Below, in pieces: positions 1-9,058 of a stretch of 64,000 nt of DNA. This DNA comes from Qipengyuania vulgaris (GTDB lineage Bacteria > Pseudomonadota > Alphaproteobacteria > Sphingomonadales > Sphingomonadaceae): NCBI GenBank assembly GCA_000756795.1, contig CCSI01000003.1:62001-126000 (forward strand). Direction: 5' to 3'. Every line of letters starts with the position of its first letter. Within the stretch, counting starts at the first letter, position 1. The position numbers were made by a program, and so were the translations under genes. The notes beneath the pieces are model-generated. The model did no database searches. It was not told the DNA's origin and saw only the letters and a program-made list of their open reading frames with translations.

Positions 1-855
1 GAACTCGACCAGTTCGCCATTCGGCAGCCGCCCAGCGGCACGCGCTGCAGCATCGTGCTTCACCAGCTTGTCGCTCCTGGTGGAGACAACGAGGACCGGT
101 GTGGACACCTTCTCCATGACATCCGGCGCTTCCAGTTCGCGGGTCGATGCATAAGCACGCTCCACCCAGCCCCAGCTGCCTGGCCCCATCGCCAATTCGG
201 GCCGCGTCTCGCGCCAGTAGAGTTCGTCTTCGTAACGCGCATCGTCATGGGTGAGCAGGTCGCGCCGGCGCGAGGGCATTTCGCCCGGCTTCTCGCTCCA
301 TTTCCAGGCCGGGCGCTTGGGCGAACCGATCCGCGTCATCACGCGCGCGACCGAATGCAGCACCGCGAGAGGCAGTGGCGGCCCGGCCATGCCGAGCATG
401 GGGGCCGAAAGCACCATGGCATCAGGGTCGACCGCCCCATCGATAAGCGCCCGCGTTACGATATGCCCGCCCATCGAGTGCGCGATAAGGACATGCGGCC
501 CCGGAGCTTCTGCTTTCCATGCCGTCCAGAAATGCGCGAGGTCGGCGACCCATGTGTCGAAATCATCGACATGGCCGGTCAGCGCATCGTCACCCAACCG
601 CCCCGAGCCAGCCTGACCGCGCCAGTCGGCAGCCGTTACCTTCCAGCCCGCGCGATGCCATTCCTCAAGGCTCTCGAGATATTTTTCGTAGAAGTCTCCG
701 CGTCCCGGCAGGAACAGCAATGAGCCGCGCTTTCCGCCGCCTTCGCCGGGCCAGTCTATACGGCGCAACTCGTGCCCGTCTTCGGCCTGCCAGCCGCTTT
801 CCACGGCGTGCGCAGGGATGCTCCTGCGGTCGAAGCCTTCGCCGCTGCGGTTCAT
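1..855 (-). CDS. alpha/beta hydrolase (lysophospholipase-like), 3' end outside window
   Basis: Only the first 285 codons are present and the reading frame runs off the left edge. The translation begins MNRSGEGFDRRSIPAH and shows the serine-hydrolase nucleophile elbow AHSMGGH with Ser126. An oxyanion-side segment FLPGRGDFYEKY lies near residue 48, and VSTRSDKLV near the visible end probably carries the acid residue. The catalytic His would lie outside the window. Family knowledge places such proteins among lysophospholipase or monoacylglycerol-lipase-like esterases; the substrate is not readable. No signal peptide is seen, so it is probably cytoplasmic. The chosen ATG has no clear Shine-Dalgarno at good spacing (a GGAGG lies about 20 bases upstream), so the start is tentative. 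It is transcribed away from the pilus operon. Confidence 0.8.
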   Translation of the reverse strand, partial: MNRSGEGFDRRSIPAHAVESGWQAEDGHELRRIDWPGEGGGKRGSLLFLPGRGDFYEKYLESLEEWHRAGWKVTAADWRGQAGSGRLGDDALTGHVDDFDTWVADLAHFWTAWKAEAPGPHVLIAHSMGGHIVTRALIDGAVDPDAMVLSAPMLGMAGPPLPLAVLHSVARVMTRIGSPKRPAWKWSEKPGEMPSRRRDLLTHDDARYEDELYWRETRPELAMGPGSWGWVERAYASTRELEAPDVMEKVSTPVLVVSTRSDKLVKHDAAARAAGRLPNGELVEF

Positions 856-963
856 GCTGGTATCGGGGATGGAAGCCTCCGTGGCGAAATGAGGGGCATG
901 GTTACTCTTTGGTAAGCATGTTTCTGTAGCTCTGCTGCCTATTCGATATTCGCAGGGCAGGTC

Positions 964-1677
964 ATGGACCAAGAGATTCTCAACTATGTGCTACTCGGCG
1001 CCTTGGCAATGGCGCTGCTGGTTGCGGCGTTCACCGATTTGAAAAGCCGCACCATCGCCAACAAGCTGAACATCGCGATTGCCGCAGGCGCGCCGCTTTA
1101 CTGGTGGGCGAGTGGCCTGCCGCTGTGGCCGGGTGTTGGTTACCAGCTCGGCATCGCGGCCATCACCTTTGCGGTGTGCGCATTGTTCTTCGCCATCCGC
1201 CAGATGGGCGGCGGCGATGTGAAACTGCTGACCGCACTCGCGCTGTGGTTCCCGCCGAGCAACTTCCTTGGCCTCGTGCTCATCATGGCGATGCTCGGCT
1301 GGGTGCTGACGCTGGCCATGGGCATCTGGGGCGTAGCGCATTCGCGTGTCGTCGGCGCGAAGCCGGTGCGCGACACCACGCTGCTGATTGCCTGCACGCT
1401 GGTGGCGGCCAATTTCGCTAGCGCCGTGCTGGGCGGCCCGAAGCTGGCCGTGCCGCAGTTGCTCATCGATTCGCTCGGGTCCAACCCGACGACTGCAATA
1501 TTCATCGCGATGCTGCCGATTGCCATCCTGGCCATCGTCACGCTCGCCTCCATCCGCATCATCCGCCGGCACGACCACCAGCCGCGTGTTCCCTACGGCC
1601 TCGCCATCTCGATGGCCGGCCTGTGGATAGTCGGCGGCGGGATAATCGCGGGAATGTCGAGCGGCGCAGTCGGCTGA
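964..1677 (+). CDS. cpaA: prepilin peptidase CpaA/TadV (A24 aspartic protease)
   Basis: Integral membrane protein of 237 residues. The two A24 signatures are visible: AFTDLKSRTIANKLN with catalytic Asp25, and MGGGDVKLL with Asp85. In Tad systems this enzyme cleaves the leader of Flp pilins and pseudopilins at the inner membrane. It is longer than typical CpaA proteins because extra hydrophobic segments follow residue 150 or so. It is the first gene of the Tad operon and is 91 bases ahead of cpaB. The start has GCAGGGCAGG just upstream of the ATG. No Flp pilin gene lies beside it. Confidence 0.9.
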   Translation: MDQEILNYVLLGALAMALLVAAFTDLKSRTIANKLNIAIAAGAPLYWWASGLPLWPGVGYQLGIAAITFAVCALFFAIRQMGGGDVKLLTALALWFPPSNFLGLVLIMAMLGWVLTLAMGIWGVAHSRVVGAKPVRDTTLLIACTLVAANFASAVLGGPKLAVPQLLIDSLGSNPTTAIFIAMLPIAILAIVTLASIRIIRRHDHQPRVPYGLAISMAGLWIVGGGIIAGMSSGAVG

Positions 1678-1768
1678 AACCCGATTTTAACCAATCGCCA
1701 CTTAGAGATGGAAACCATAGCTGCCCGCACACGAATCCAAGCGGGCCATACGAGGGGGCTTAAAAGCC

Positions 1769-2839
1769 ATGGATAGGAAGAAGCTTGTTCTGCTGGTTGG
1801 CGCACTGGTCGTTGCGATCGGTACCGCACTTGTCGCCCGCAGCATGTTCGCAGGAGCAGCCGCTCCGCAGGCAGAGGCCGCTGCGGTGGTCGAAGCACAG
1901 GGACCCAAGATTCTCGTCGCGCAGCGTGGCCTGCCGGCGGGCACCATCATCACGGCTGATGCCATCGGCTTCCAGCTGTGGCCCGAAGAACTGGTGCAGG
2001 ACGCCTACTTCCTCGATGGCGAGGCCGACGTGACCAAGCTGATCGGCACTGTCGTACGTCACAGCGTGACCGCTGGCGAACCGGTGACCCAGGGTTCGCT
2101 CGTGCGTCCCGGCGACCGCGGCTTTCTCGCAGCAGCCCTCACCCCCGGCATGCGCGCCATCACCGTTCCGGTTGACGCCAAGGCCGGTGTGGCAGGCTTC
2201 GTCTTCCCGGGCGACCGTGTCGACATGGTCCTGACCCAGACGGTCAAGGGCGAAGACGGTCCCTCGCTCAAAGCGTCGGAAACCATCCTTCGTAACCTTC
2301 GCGTGCTGGCGACCGACCAGTCGACCACGCAGAGCAAGAAGGACGGCCGCACCGTGGTCAAGGCCTTCCGCACGGTGACCATGGAAGTGACGCCGACGAT
2401 TGCCGAAAAGGTCGCCGTTGCGCAGACCCTCGGCACGCTCAGCCTCGCGCTGCGTCCGCTGGCCGACAGCCAGGGCGAACTCGACAAGGCCATTGCAGCC
2501 GGTGAGCTCGTCATTCCCGAAGATGCAACGCCCGAAGAAGAAGAAGCGCTCATCCGCGAAGTCGCTGGTCGTCCCGACGATGGCAAGAGCACCTATGTCA
2601 CCGGCGGCGACGTCTCGCGCTTCCAGCGCAGCTCGACCCCCGCACAGGGCGGCCGCGGCGGCGGTGGCGGTGGCGGCGGAGCTGCTCCGGCGCCCAAGGG
2701 TCCCACGGTCATCGTGACGCGTGGCCGCAATTCGCAGGCCGTCAGCGCCGGTCCGGTCGGTCGCTACAATGCGGCAGTCGCAAACGGGCTGAACAAAGCT
2801 GGCAAGACCGCTCCGGTCGGCCTGAGCACCTTGCGTTGA
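1769..2839 (+). CDS. cpaB: Flp pilus assembly protein CpaB/RcpC
   Basis: Protein of 356 residues with an N-terminal transmembrane anchor (VLLVGALVVAIGTALVARS), then a SAF-like domain (ILVAQRGLPAGTIITADAI) and a CpaB core. The C-terminal part carries a run of glycines near residue 295 followed by an Ala/Pro/Gly-rich tail, a low-complexity addition. Family role: periplasmic partner of the secretin in the Tad pilus. The start is preceded by GAGGGGGC. The secretin gene begins 38 bases after the stop. Confidence 0.9.
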   Translation: MDRKKLVLLVGALVVAIGTALVARSMFAGAAAPQAEAAAVVEAQGPKILVAQRGLPAGTIITADAIGFQLWPEELVQDAYFLDGEADVTKLIGTVVRHSVTAGEPVTQGSLVRPGDRGFLAAALTPGMRAITVPVDAKAGVAGFVFPGDRVDMVLTQTVKGEDGPSLKASETILRNLRVLATDQSTTQSKKDGRTVVKAFRTVTMEVTPTIAEKVAVAQTLGTLSLALRPLADSQGELDKAIAAGELVIPEDATPEEEEALIREVAGRPDDGKSTYVTGGDVSRFQRSSTPAQGGRGGGGGGGGAAPAPKGPTVIVTRGRNSQAVSAGPVGRYNAAVANGLNKAGKTAPVGLSTLR

Positions 2840-2877
2840 TTTTAGAACAGACAGGAAGCCATTCAGGGGGCAATTCC

Positions 2878-4455
2878 ATGAAACGTCGTCTTACCACCAA
2901 ACTCCTGCTCGCCAGCATGGCCCTCGCGCCGCTGGCAGCAGTCCCGGCGACCACTGCCACCGCGCAGTCGGTCGTCAAGCCGGACACCGAAATCGTTCTC
3001 TCGATCGGCGCCGGTGAACTCGTCAACGTGCCTGGCACCATGGCCGATGTCTTCATCGCCAACGATGCCATCGCCGATGTGCAGATCAAGTCGCAGCGCC
3101 AGCTGTATGTGATGGGCAAGTCGGGCGGCGAAACCACGCTCTATGCCAGCAATGCGGCAGGCGACATCATCTGGGCCACCACAATCCGCGTGGGCTCGAA
3201 CATCGGCAGCATCGACCAGATGCTGACGCTGGCGATGCCCGAGGCGAAGATCAATGTGGCGACCATGGGCAACAACACCGTCCTCCTGACCGGCACTGTT
3301 GCCGCTCCGGAAGATGCTGCCGACGCCCAGGCACTCGTCGAAGCCTATGTCGGCGAAGGCCAGAACGTCATCAGCCGCCTGCGCATGGCGACCCCGCTGC
3401 AGGTCAACCTGCAGGTCCGCATCGCAGAAGTCAGCCGCTCGGTCGTCAAGGCCATCGGCGTCAACCTCGCGACCGCAGACTTCACCGACGGTTTCCAGTT
3501 CGGTGTCGGCAAGGGCAATTTCCTCACCAACAAGGATGAGTTCTTCTACGGCGGTCCGCTTGGCGTCGGCGTTGCCGGAACTGCAGTCGGTGTCGATCCG
3601 GCCACGGGCGACGCGGTGGAAGTCACGGGTCCTTCGATTGGTGCCACTGATCTCGGCAACACGCTCGGCTTTGCCGGCCGCCTGCTCGGCCTCGATATCA
3701 TCGGCGCGCTCGACCTTGCCGAAACGCAGGGCCTCGTCACCACGCTGTCGCAGCCGAACCTGACCGCCCTCTCGGGCGAGACGGCAGAGTTCCTCGCCGG
3801 TGGCGAATTCCCGATCCCGCTCAGCCAGGGTCTGGGTTCCACCTCGATCGAGTACAAGAAATACGGTGTCAGCCTCGCCTACACCCCGACCGTGCTTGCC
3901 AATGGCCGCATCTCGATGCGCGTCCGTCCGGAAGTGTCGGAACTGTCGACGCAGGGCTCGATCAACCTCAACGGTTTCAACGTGCCGTCGCTGGTTACGC
4001 GCCGCACCGAAACCACGGTCGAACTCGGCTCGGGCCAGAGCATGATGATTGCCGGCCTGCTGTCGAACTCGGCGCAGAACTCGATCGAAAAGGCTCCGGG
4101 CCTCGGCGATGTGCCGATCCTCGGCAACCTCTTCCGCTCGACATCGTACCGCAAGGGCGAAACCGAGCTGGTCATCGTGGTCACGCCGTATCTGGTGAAG
4201 CCGGTGAATGCGAATGACATTCGCCTGCCGACCGACGGCTTCCTCAAGCCGACCGAAATCCAGCGTTTGATCCAGTACCGCGAGGCCGATGGCGTCTCGG
4301 GCGAAACCCGCCCGATGCCCAGCGCAACCGGCGAGGCAGCAAGCCCGCAGGTATCGCACGGCCCCGCCCAGCCGGGCGAACAGGTGGCTACCTCGCAAGA
4401 GGCACGCCGTAACGAGAAGACCGCGGCGGCCAAGCCCGGCTTCAGCTTCGAATAA
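2878..4455 (+). CDS. cpaC: Tad pilus outer-membrane secretin CpaC/RcpA
   Basis: Protein of 525 residues. I chose ATG 2878 (MKRRLTTK) over an upstream TTG at 2836 that overlaps the cpaB stop, because CAGGGGGC sits at good spacing and the protein then starts with a signal peptide ending near TATAQ. A pilus/BON-like N-domain (about residues 35-170) precedes the type II/III secretion secretin domain (about 230-440), recognised by SQPNLTALSGETAEFLAGG and the MIAGLLSN and PILGNLFRS motifs. The last 80 residues are a disordered Pro/Ala-rich tail. It forms the outer-membrane pore for the Flp pilus. Confidence 0.93.
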   Translation: MKRRLTTKLLLASMALAPLAAVPATTATAQSVVKPDTEIVLSIGAGELVNVPGTMADVFIANDAIADVQIKSQRQLYVMGKSGGETTLYASNAAGDIIWATTIRVGSNIGSIDQMLTLAMPEAKINVATMGNNTVLLTGTVAAPEDAADAQALVEAYVGEGQNVISRLRMATPLQVNLQVRIAEVSRSVVKAIGVNLATADFTDGFQFGVGKGNFLTNKDEFFYGGPLGVGVAGTAVGVDPATGDAVEVTGPSIGATDLGNTLGFAGRLLGLDIIGALDLAETQGLVTTLSQPNLTALSGETAEFLAGGEFPIPLSQGLGSTSIEYKKYGVSLAYTPTVLANGRISMRVRPEVSELSTQGSINLNGFNVPSLVTRRTETTVELGSGQSMMIAGLLSNSAQNSIEKAPGLGDVPILGNLFRSTSYRKGETELVIVVTPYLVKPVNANDIRLPTDGFLKPTEIQRLIQYREADGVSGETRPMPSATGEAASPQVSHGPAQPGEQVATSQEARRNEKTAAAKPGFSFE

Positions 4456-4469
4456 GGGAGACGAGGACA

Positions 4470-5126
4470 ATGCGTACCTTCAACACTCGCAAACTCGCCG
4501 CTCCGCTGGCGGTCTCGCTTGCCCTGACCCTGGGTGCATGCGGCGGCGTCAACATGGACAACCGCACGCTCTACAGCGTCAAGCAGCCGGTGGTCGAACG
4601 CTCGAACTACGTGCTCGACGTGAAGACGACCTATGAAGGCCTGCCCATTTCGGAGCAGCAGCGTCTCGCCGGCTGGTTCGAAAGCATGAACCTTCGTTAT
4701 GGAGACCGTGTCTCGATTGACGACGGCAGCGCCAACCTTGCCGTGCGTGAAGACGTTGCTGCAATCGCGGGCCGCTATGGCATCATGGTTGCAGAAGGCG
4801 CACCGGTCACTGCCGGCGCCGGCAATCCGGGCCAGGCCCGTGTGATTATCACGCGCTCTACCGCTTCGGTTCCGGGCTGCCCCGACTGGTCGCACACGGC
4901 CGAGGGCAACGACAAGAACTCGACCAATCCGAACTACGGTTGCTCCGTGAACAGCAATCTTGCTGCCATGGTCGCCAATCCGGAAGACCTCGTCGTGGGC
5001 CAGCAGGGCACCGGCGAGACCATCGTCACGACCCACACCAAGGCGATCGAGACTTATCGCGGCCAGGAGCCGACCGGCAAGGGCGGTCTGCCTAAGGTCA
5101 ACACGAATACTGGAGGAGGCAAGTAA
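4470..5126 (+). CDS. cpaD: Tad pilus lipoprotein CpaD
   Basis: Protein of 218 residues with a lipoprotein signal (LALTLGAC, acylated Cys24). The CpaD pattern is seen in LPISEQQRLAGWFESMNLRYGD and in the CPDWSHTAEGNDKNSTNPNYGC segment with its conserved cysteines. In related systems CpaD assists secretin assembly at the outer membrane. It lies 14 bases after cpaC and 3 bases before cpaE, so co-translation with both is likely. Confidence 0.9.
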   Translation: MRTFNTRKLAAPLAVSLALTLGACGGVNMDNRTLYSVKQPVVERSNYVLDVKTTYEGLPISEQQRLAGWFESMNLRYGDRVSIDDGSANLAVREDVAAIAGRYGIMVAEGAPVTAGAGNPGQARVIITRSTASVPGCPDWSHTAEGNDKNSTNPNYGCSVNSNLAAMVANPEDLVVGQQGTGETIVTTHTKAIETYRGQEPTGKGGLPKVNTNTGGGK

Positions 5127-5129
5127 GCC

Positions 5130-6404
5130 ATGAGCGCTTTTCAGAAATCCGGCGGCATGCCCGGCAATCGCGATCCGTTCGCTGCCTACATCTGCGACGA
5201 GACTGCGCTGGACGTCCTGCGTCCGGTGGTCATCGAACTCGGATGGCAGCCGGAGAAGTGCAACAAGGGCGGCCTGCGTAACGCGGTCCAGTCGCTGTCG
5301 GTGTCGGCCAGCCCGAACATCCTGATGGTGGACCTGTCGGAAAGCGGCGACCCGCTGAACGACATCAACGCCCTGGCCGAGGTTTGCGAACCCGGCACGG
5401 TCGTGATCGCCATCGGCCAGGTGAATGACGTGCGCCTTTATCGCGACCTGCTCGCGAGCGGCATCCACGACTATCTCCTGAAGCCGCTGTCGGCCTCGGT
5501 CCTGCGCGATTCGCTCAATGCAGCGCAGCAGGTCTTCTCGGCCCCGCGCGGCGGTGAAGCCGAAGCGGTCAAGAGCCATGTCTCGAGTGCAATCATCGGG
5601 ACGCGCGGCGGCGTCGGGGCCTCCACCCTCGCCACCTCGCTTGCCTGGCACTACAGCGCCGACAAGAAGATGCCGACCGCACTGCTCGACCTCGACGTGC
5701 ACTTCGGCACCGGTGCCCTTACGCTCGACCTCGAGCCGGGCCGCGGCCTGACCGACGCGATCGACAACCCCAGCCGTATCGACGGGCTGTTCATCGAACG
5801 CGCCATGATCCGCGCGAACGACAACCTCGCCCTGCTCTCGGCCGAGGCTCCGATCAACTCGCCGCTGATGACCGACGGCGCGGCCTTCCTGCAGCTGCAG
5901 GAAGAATTCCGCCACGCTTTCGAGATGACGCTGGTCGACCTGCCGCGCAACATGCTGATCAACTTCCCGCATGTTCTCAACGACGTGAACGTCGGCGTGA
6001 TCGTCTGCGAAATGACGCTGGCCTCGGCCCGCGACACCATTCGCGTGCTGAGCTGGCTCAAGGCCAACGCCGGTCACGTGACCCCGCTGGTTGTCGCCAA
6101 CAAGGTGCAGCCGGGCACGGCCGAAATCAGCAAGGCCGATTTCGAAGCCTCCATCGAGCGCAAGATCGATGTCATCATGCCGTTCGACCAGAAGGGTGCG
6201 AGCGCAGCTGCCAAGCTCGGCAAGACCTTCATCGATGCCAATAGTTCGAGCAAGGTCTCGAGCGCCATCAAGCAGGTTGCCGGCAAGATCATCGGTATCG
6301 GCGATGCCGACGGTGAAGGCGAAGGCGAAGAAGGCGGCAAGAAGAAGTCTGGCGGGTTCGACCTCAAGGGTCTGCTCGGCAAGAAAGACAAGGCCGACGC
6401 CTGA
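5130..6404 (+). CDS. cpaE: Tad pilus localisation ATPase CpaE/TadZ
   Basis: Protein of 424 residues. An atypical receiver-like N-terminal half (about residues 15-130) is followed by a MinD/ParA-type ATPase domain. The deviant P-loop GTRGGVGAST near residue 157 lacks the lysines of ordinary Walker A, which is usual for CpaE. The Walker B-like strand LLDLDVHFG follows. The C-terminus is charged (EGEGEEGGKKKSGG). Family role: polar positioning of the Tad machine. It is followed by 86 bases without a gene, where other Tad operons carry cpaF. Confidence 0.9.
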   Translation: MSAFQKSGGMPGNRDPFAAYICDETALDVLRPVVIELGWQPEKCNKGGLRNAVQSLSVSASPNILMVDLSESGDPLNDINALAEVCEPGTVVIAIGQVNDVRLYRDLLASGIHDYLLKPLSASVLRDSLNAAQQVFSAPRGGEAEAVKSHVSSAIIGTRGGVGASTLATSLAWHYSADKKMPTALLDLDVHFGTGALTLDLEPGRGLTDAIDNPSRIDGLFIERAMIRANDNLALLSAEAPINSPLMTDGAAFLQLQEEFRHAFEMTLVDLPRNMLINFPHVLNDVNVGVIVCEMTLASARDTIRVLSWLKANAGHVTPLVVANKVQPGTAEISKADFEASIERKIDVIMPFDQKGASAAAKLGKTFIDANSSSKVSSAIKQVAGKIIGIGDADGEGEGEEGGKKKSGGFDLKGLLGKKDKADA

Positions 6405-6490
6405 TTGGCATGACGAGGAAGGGCGGGGCCTGACGGAACCGCCCTCCCGATTAACGCGAAGATTTGAACGGACGGGACGGAGTAGAATAG
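6405..6490 (+). other. Gap at the expected position of cpaF, with an inverted repeat
   Basis: The spacer between cpaE and tadB is only 86 bases and encodes nothing. It contains AGGGCGG and CCGCCCT about 12 bases apart, which could form a hairpin and attenuate transcription before tadB. There is no T-run directly after it. No remnant of an ATPase gene can be read in any frame. Confidence 0.4.
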
Positions 6491-7462
6491 ATGAACATGA
6501 TCCAGCTTGTGATGCTCGCTGGCGGTGTCTTGGTCCTGCTCGTCCTGGCCTTCCTCGCCTTTGCCGGTCCCAATGCCGCCAAGGCGAGCCAGCGCCGCCT
6601 TCAGCAGGTCCGCTTCCGTCACTCGGAAAGCACCGATGCCAAGGTGGAATCGCAGCTCAAGAAAGCGATTGCCGCACGTAAGCCGAAAAGCTTCAAGAAG
6701 GCCGGTTCGAACTCGCGTATCGAAGCGCTGGCCATGCGCCTCGACCGCACGGGCAAGAAGTGGACGCTGAGCCAGTATGCCTATGCCTGCGTTGCCGTCG
6801 GCCTGGTCGTGGCAGTCGTCCTGTTCCTGCGCACCGGTTCGCTGCCGCTGTCCTTCGCCATCGGCGTTGCTGCGGGTGCAGGGATCCCCCATTTCATCGT
6901 GGGACGCGCCATCAAGAGCCGCACCAACAAGTTCAACGCCAAGTTCGCCGACGCCATCGAACTGCTCGTGCGCGGCCTGCGCTCGGGCCTGCCCGTGACC
7001 GAAACGCTCAACGTCGTCTCGCAGGAGGTCCCCGGACCAGTGGGCGAGGAATTCAAGGGTATCGTCGAGCGTATCAAGATCGGCCGCACCATGGAGGAAT
7101 CGCTCCAGGAAACGGCCGACCGCCTCGGCATTCCCGAATTCAACTTCTTCTGCATCACGCTCGCCATCCAGCGCGAGACCGGTGGTAACCTTGCCGAGAC
7201 GCTGTCGAACCTCGGCGACGTGCTGCGCAAGCGCACGCAGATGAAGCTCAAGATCAAGGCGATGAGCTCGGAATCGAAAGCTTCCGCCTACATCGTTGGC
7301 GCCCTGCCCTTCATCGTGTTCATGCTCATCTGGTGGGTGAACCCGGGCTACCTCGGTGGCTTCTTCACCGACGACCGTCTCATCGTTGCAGGCCTTGGCG
7401 GCCTTGTCTGGATGAGCATCGGCGCCTTCATCATGGCCAAGATGGTCAGCTTCGAAATCTAA
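6491..7462 (+). CDS. tadB: Tad pilus inner-membrane platform protein TadB
   Basis: Protein of 323 residues with the type II secretion F (T2SSF) domain: GLRSGLPVTETLNVVSQEVPG and the Q-R-E-T-G-G-N-L-A-E-T-L motif near residue 233. Hydrophobic segments lie at the N-terminus, around residues 95-130 and at the C-terminus. It forms the platform of the Tad machine together with TadC. ATG 6491 is preceded by GGACGGAG; an in-frame ATG two codons later is possible. It lies 22 bases before tadC. Confidence 0.92.
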   Translation: MNMIQLVMLAGGVLVLLVLAFLAFAGPNAAKASQRRLQQVRFRHSESTDAKVESQLKKAIAARKPKSFKKAGSNSRIEALAMRLDRTGKKWTLSQYAYACVAVGLVVAVVLFLRTGSLPLSFAIGVAAGAGIPHFIVGRAIKSRTNKFNAKFADAIELLVRGLRSGLPVTETLNVVSQEVPGPVGEEFKGIVERIKIGRTMEESLQETADRLGIPEFNFFCITLAIQRETGGNLAETLSNLGDVLRKRTQMKLKIKAMSSESKASAYIVGALPFIVFMLIWWVNPGYLGGFFTDDRLIVAGLGGLVWMSIGAFIMAKMVSFEI

Positions 7463-7484
7463 CCGACCGAGGGATCAAAAAGTC

Positions 7485-8468
7485 ATGGAATCCGGCCCAA
7501 CGCTCCTAGGTTTCGACGTCATCCTCGTCGGTTCGATCCTTGCCGGGATCGCGGCGATGGCGGTGCTCTTCGCCATCTACACCGCGGTCACCATCAAGGA
7601 CCCGATGCAGAAGCGCGTGAAAGCGCTCGAGGGACGCCGCGAGGAACTAAAACTCGGCCTCGTCACGGCCAGCGCCAAGAAGCGCACCAGCCTCGTGCGC
7701 AAGTCGGGCACCACCGACAAGGTGCGCGACACGCTGAAGGACATGAAGGTCCTGCAGGCGAGCCAGGTCGAAATGATGCAGCAGAAGCTGGCCTGGGCCG
7801 GTTTCCGCAACAAGGAAGTCGCGGTCCTGCTGATTGGCCTGCGCATGGTTGCGCCGATCATCCTCGGCATCATCGCGGCCATCCTGCTTTATGTCGTCGA
7901 GATTTTCCCCGACTGGGAATTCAAGCGCGTCGCCGCGCTCGCAGGGGCGGTTTTCCTCGGCTACAAGGGCCCGGAAATCTACCTCCAGAACATTGCGACC
8001 AAGCGTACCGACGCCATTCGCAAGGGCCTTCCCGACGCGCTCGACCTCCTGGTCATCTGCGCCGAGGCCGGCCTGACCGTCGACGCTGCGTTCAATCGCG
8101 TCGCCAAGGAACTGGGCCGCGCCTATCCTGAACTCGGCGACGAATTCGCGCTCACCGCCATCGAGCTGTCGTTCCTCAACGAACGCAAGAAGGCCTTCGA
8201 CAATCTCGCCTATCGCGTGAACCTCGAAGCGGTGAAGGGCGTGGTCACGACCATGATCCAGACCGAACGCTACGGTACGCCGCTGGCTTCGGCCCTGCGC
8301 GTGCTCTCGGCCGAATTCCGTAACGAGCGCATGATGCGTGCCGAGGAAAAGGCAGCCCGCCTGCCGGCCATCATGACCATCCCGCTGATCATGTTCATCC
8401 TGCCGGTCCTGTTCATCTTCATCCTCGGACCCGCAGCCTGCTCGATTGCCGACGCCTTCTCGATGTAG
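7485..8468 (+). CDS. tadC: Tad pilus inner-membrane platform protein TadC
   Basis: Protein of 327 residues, a second T2SSF protein. Family motifs include LPDALDLLVICAEAGLTVDA and NLAYRVNLEAVKGVVTTMIQTE. Membrane segments lie near residues 10-35, 125-165 and 290-315. It is the last gene of the operon and is followed 38 bases later by a strong hairpin. Pairing TadB with TadC is normal for Tad systems and supports the identity of the locus. Confidence 0.92.
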   Translation: MESGPTLLGFDVILVGSILAGIAAMAVLFAIYTAVTIKDPMQKRVKALEGRREELKLGLVTASAKKRTSLVRKSGTTDKVRDTLKDMKVLQASQVEMMQQKLAWAGFRNKEVAVLLIGLRMVAPIILGIIAAILLYVVEIFPDWEFKRVAALAGAVFLGYKGPEIYLQNIATKRTDAIRKGLPDALDLLVICAEAGLTVDAAFNRVAKELGRAYPELGDEFALTAIELSFLNERKKAFDNLAYRVNLEAVKGVVTTMIQTERYGTPLASALRVLSAEFRNERMMRAEEKAARLPAIMTIPLIMFILPVLFIFILGPAACSIADAFSM

Positions 8469-8506
8469 GCAAGGCAGCCGGAAGGCAGAAAACCGAAGGA
8501 AGCGAG

Positions 8507-8537
8507 AGCCTCGCCGACTGTCCTAGTCGGCGAGGCT
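8507..8537 (+). terminator. Bidirectional intrinsic terminator after tadC
   Basis: A perfect 13-base stem, AGCCTCGCCGACT with AGTCGGCGAGGCT, closes a 5-base loop and is followed by TTTC on the plus strand. The right arm overlaps the stop and last codons of the MarR gene on the other strand, so it can serve both convergent transcripts. Confidence 0.85.
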
Positions 8538-8993
8538 TTCTGCGTCGAAGTCCCCGGCATTTTCGCGCAGGCGCGCCAGCATGTCGCGCATCTGCGCTTG
8601 CTCTTCCTCGTTGAGGACCGAGAAGAGCTCCTCCTCGATTTTCAGCGCCAGCGGCATGATGCCGGCGTGCACCGCCCTGCCCTCTGCCGTCAGTTCGAGG
8701 AGGTGCGAGCGGCCGTCCCTGGCATTGGGCTTGCGCGCAGCCAGTCCGCGGCTTTCCAGCGTCTTACAGGCGCGGTTGACCGGCACCTTGTCCATCAGCG
8801 TCATCTGCGAAAGCTCGCGCTGCGTGGTCGGTCCGCTGTCGCCGAGCACCGCCATGATGCGCCACTCGGTCGTCTTCAGCGCGAAACGCTTGCGATACTG
8901 CTCTGCAATCCGGGTCGAGACCGCGTTGGACGCGACCGAGAGCTGGTAGGGCAGAAAGTCGGCGAGGCGCTTGGCGGGCTTGCGTGCAGTCAT
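8523..8993 (-). CDS. MarR-family transcriptional regulator
   Basis: Winged-helix regulator of 156 residues. The MarR core is visible as TTEWRIMAVLGDSGPTTQREL, MDKVPVNRACKTLESRGL and the wing KPNARDGRSHLLELTAEG. ATG 8993 (MTARKPAKRLADF) was chosen; a longer frame reaching 9083 has an uncharacteristic N-terminus. The gene lies 65 bases downstream of the enoyl-CoA hydratase gene on the same strand, so it may be co-transcribed with it and regulate acyl-CoA or aromatic metabolism. The ligand cannot be inferred. Confidence 0.88.
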   Translation of the reverse strand: MTARKPAKRLADFLPYQLSVASNAVSTRIAEQYRKRFALKTTEWRIMAVLGDSGPTTQRELSQMTLMDKVPVNRACKTLESRGLAARKPNARDGRSHLLELTAEGRAVHAGIMPLALKIEEELFSVLNEEEQAQMRDMLARLRENAGDFDAESLAD

Positions 8994-9058
8994 GACGCCT
9001 AGCTGTAACCCCCCCTTCCCGCTTGGCAAGGTCGCGTGTGTGACTATCTCACATGAAA

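Noticed and set aside
2863-4470. Long open frame antisense to cpaC
   Set aside because: Mirror of the secretin gene; lacks recognisable protein features.
5580-5640. CpaE P-loop lacks the lysine of Walker A, suggesting an inactive ATPase
   Set aside because: GxRGGVGAST is the normal deviant form in CpaE/TadZ, so it is not an anomaly.
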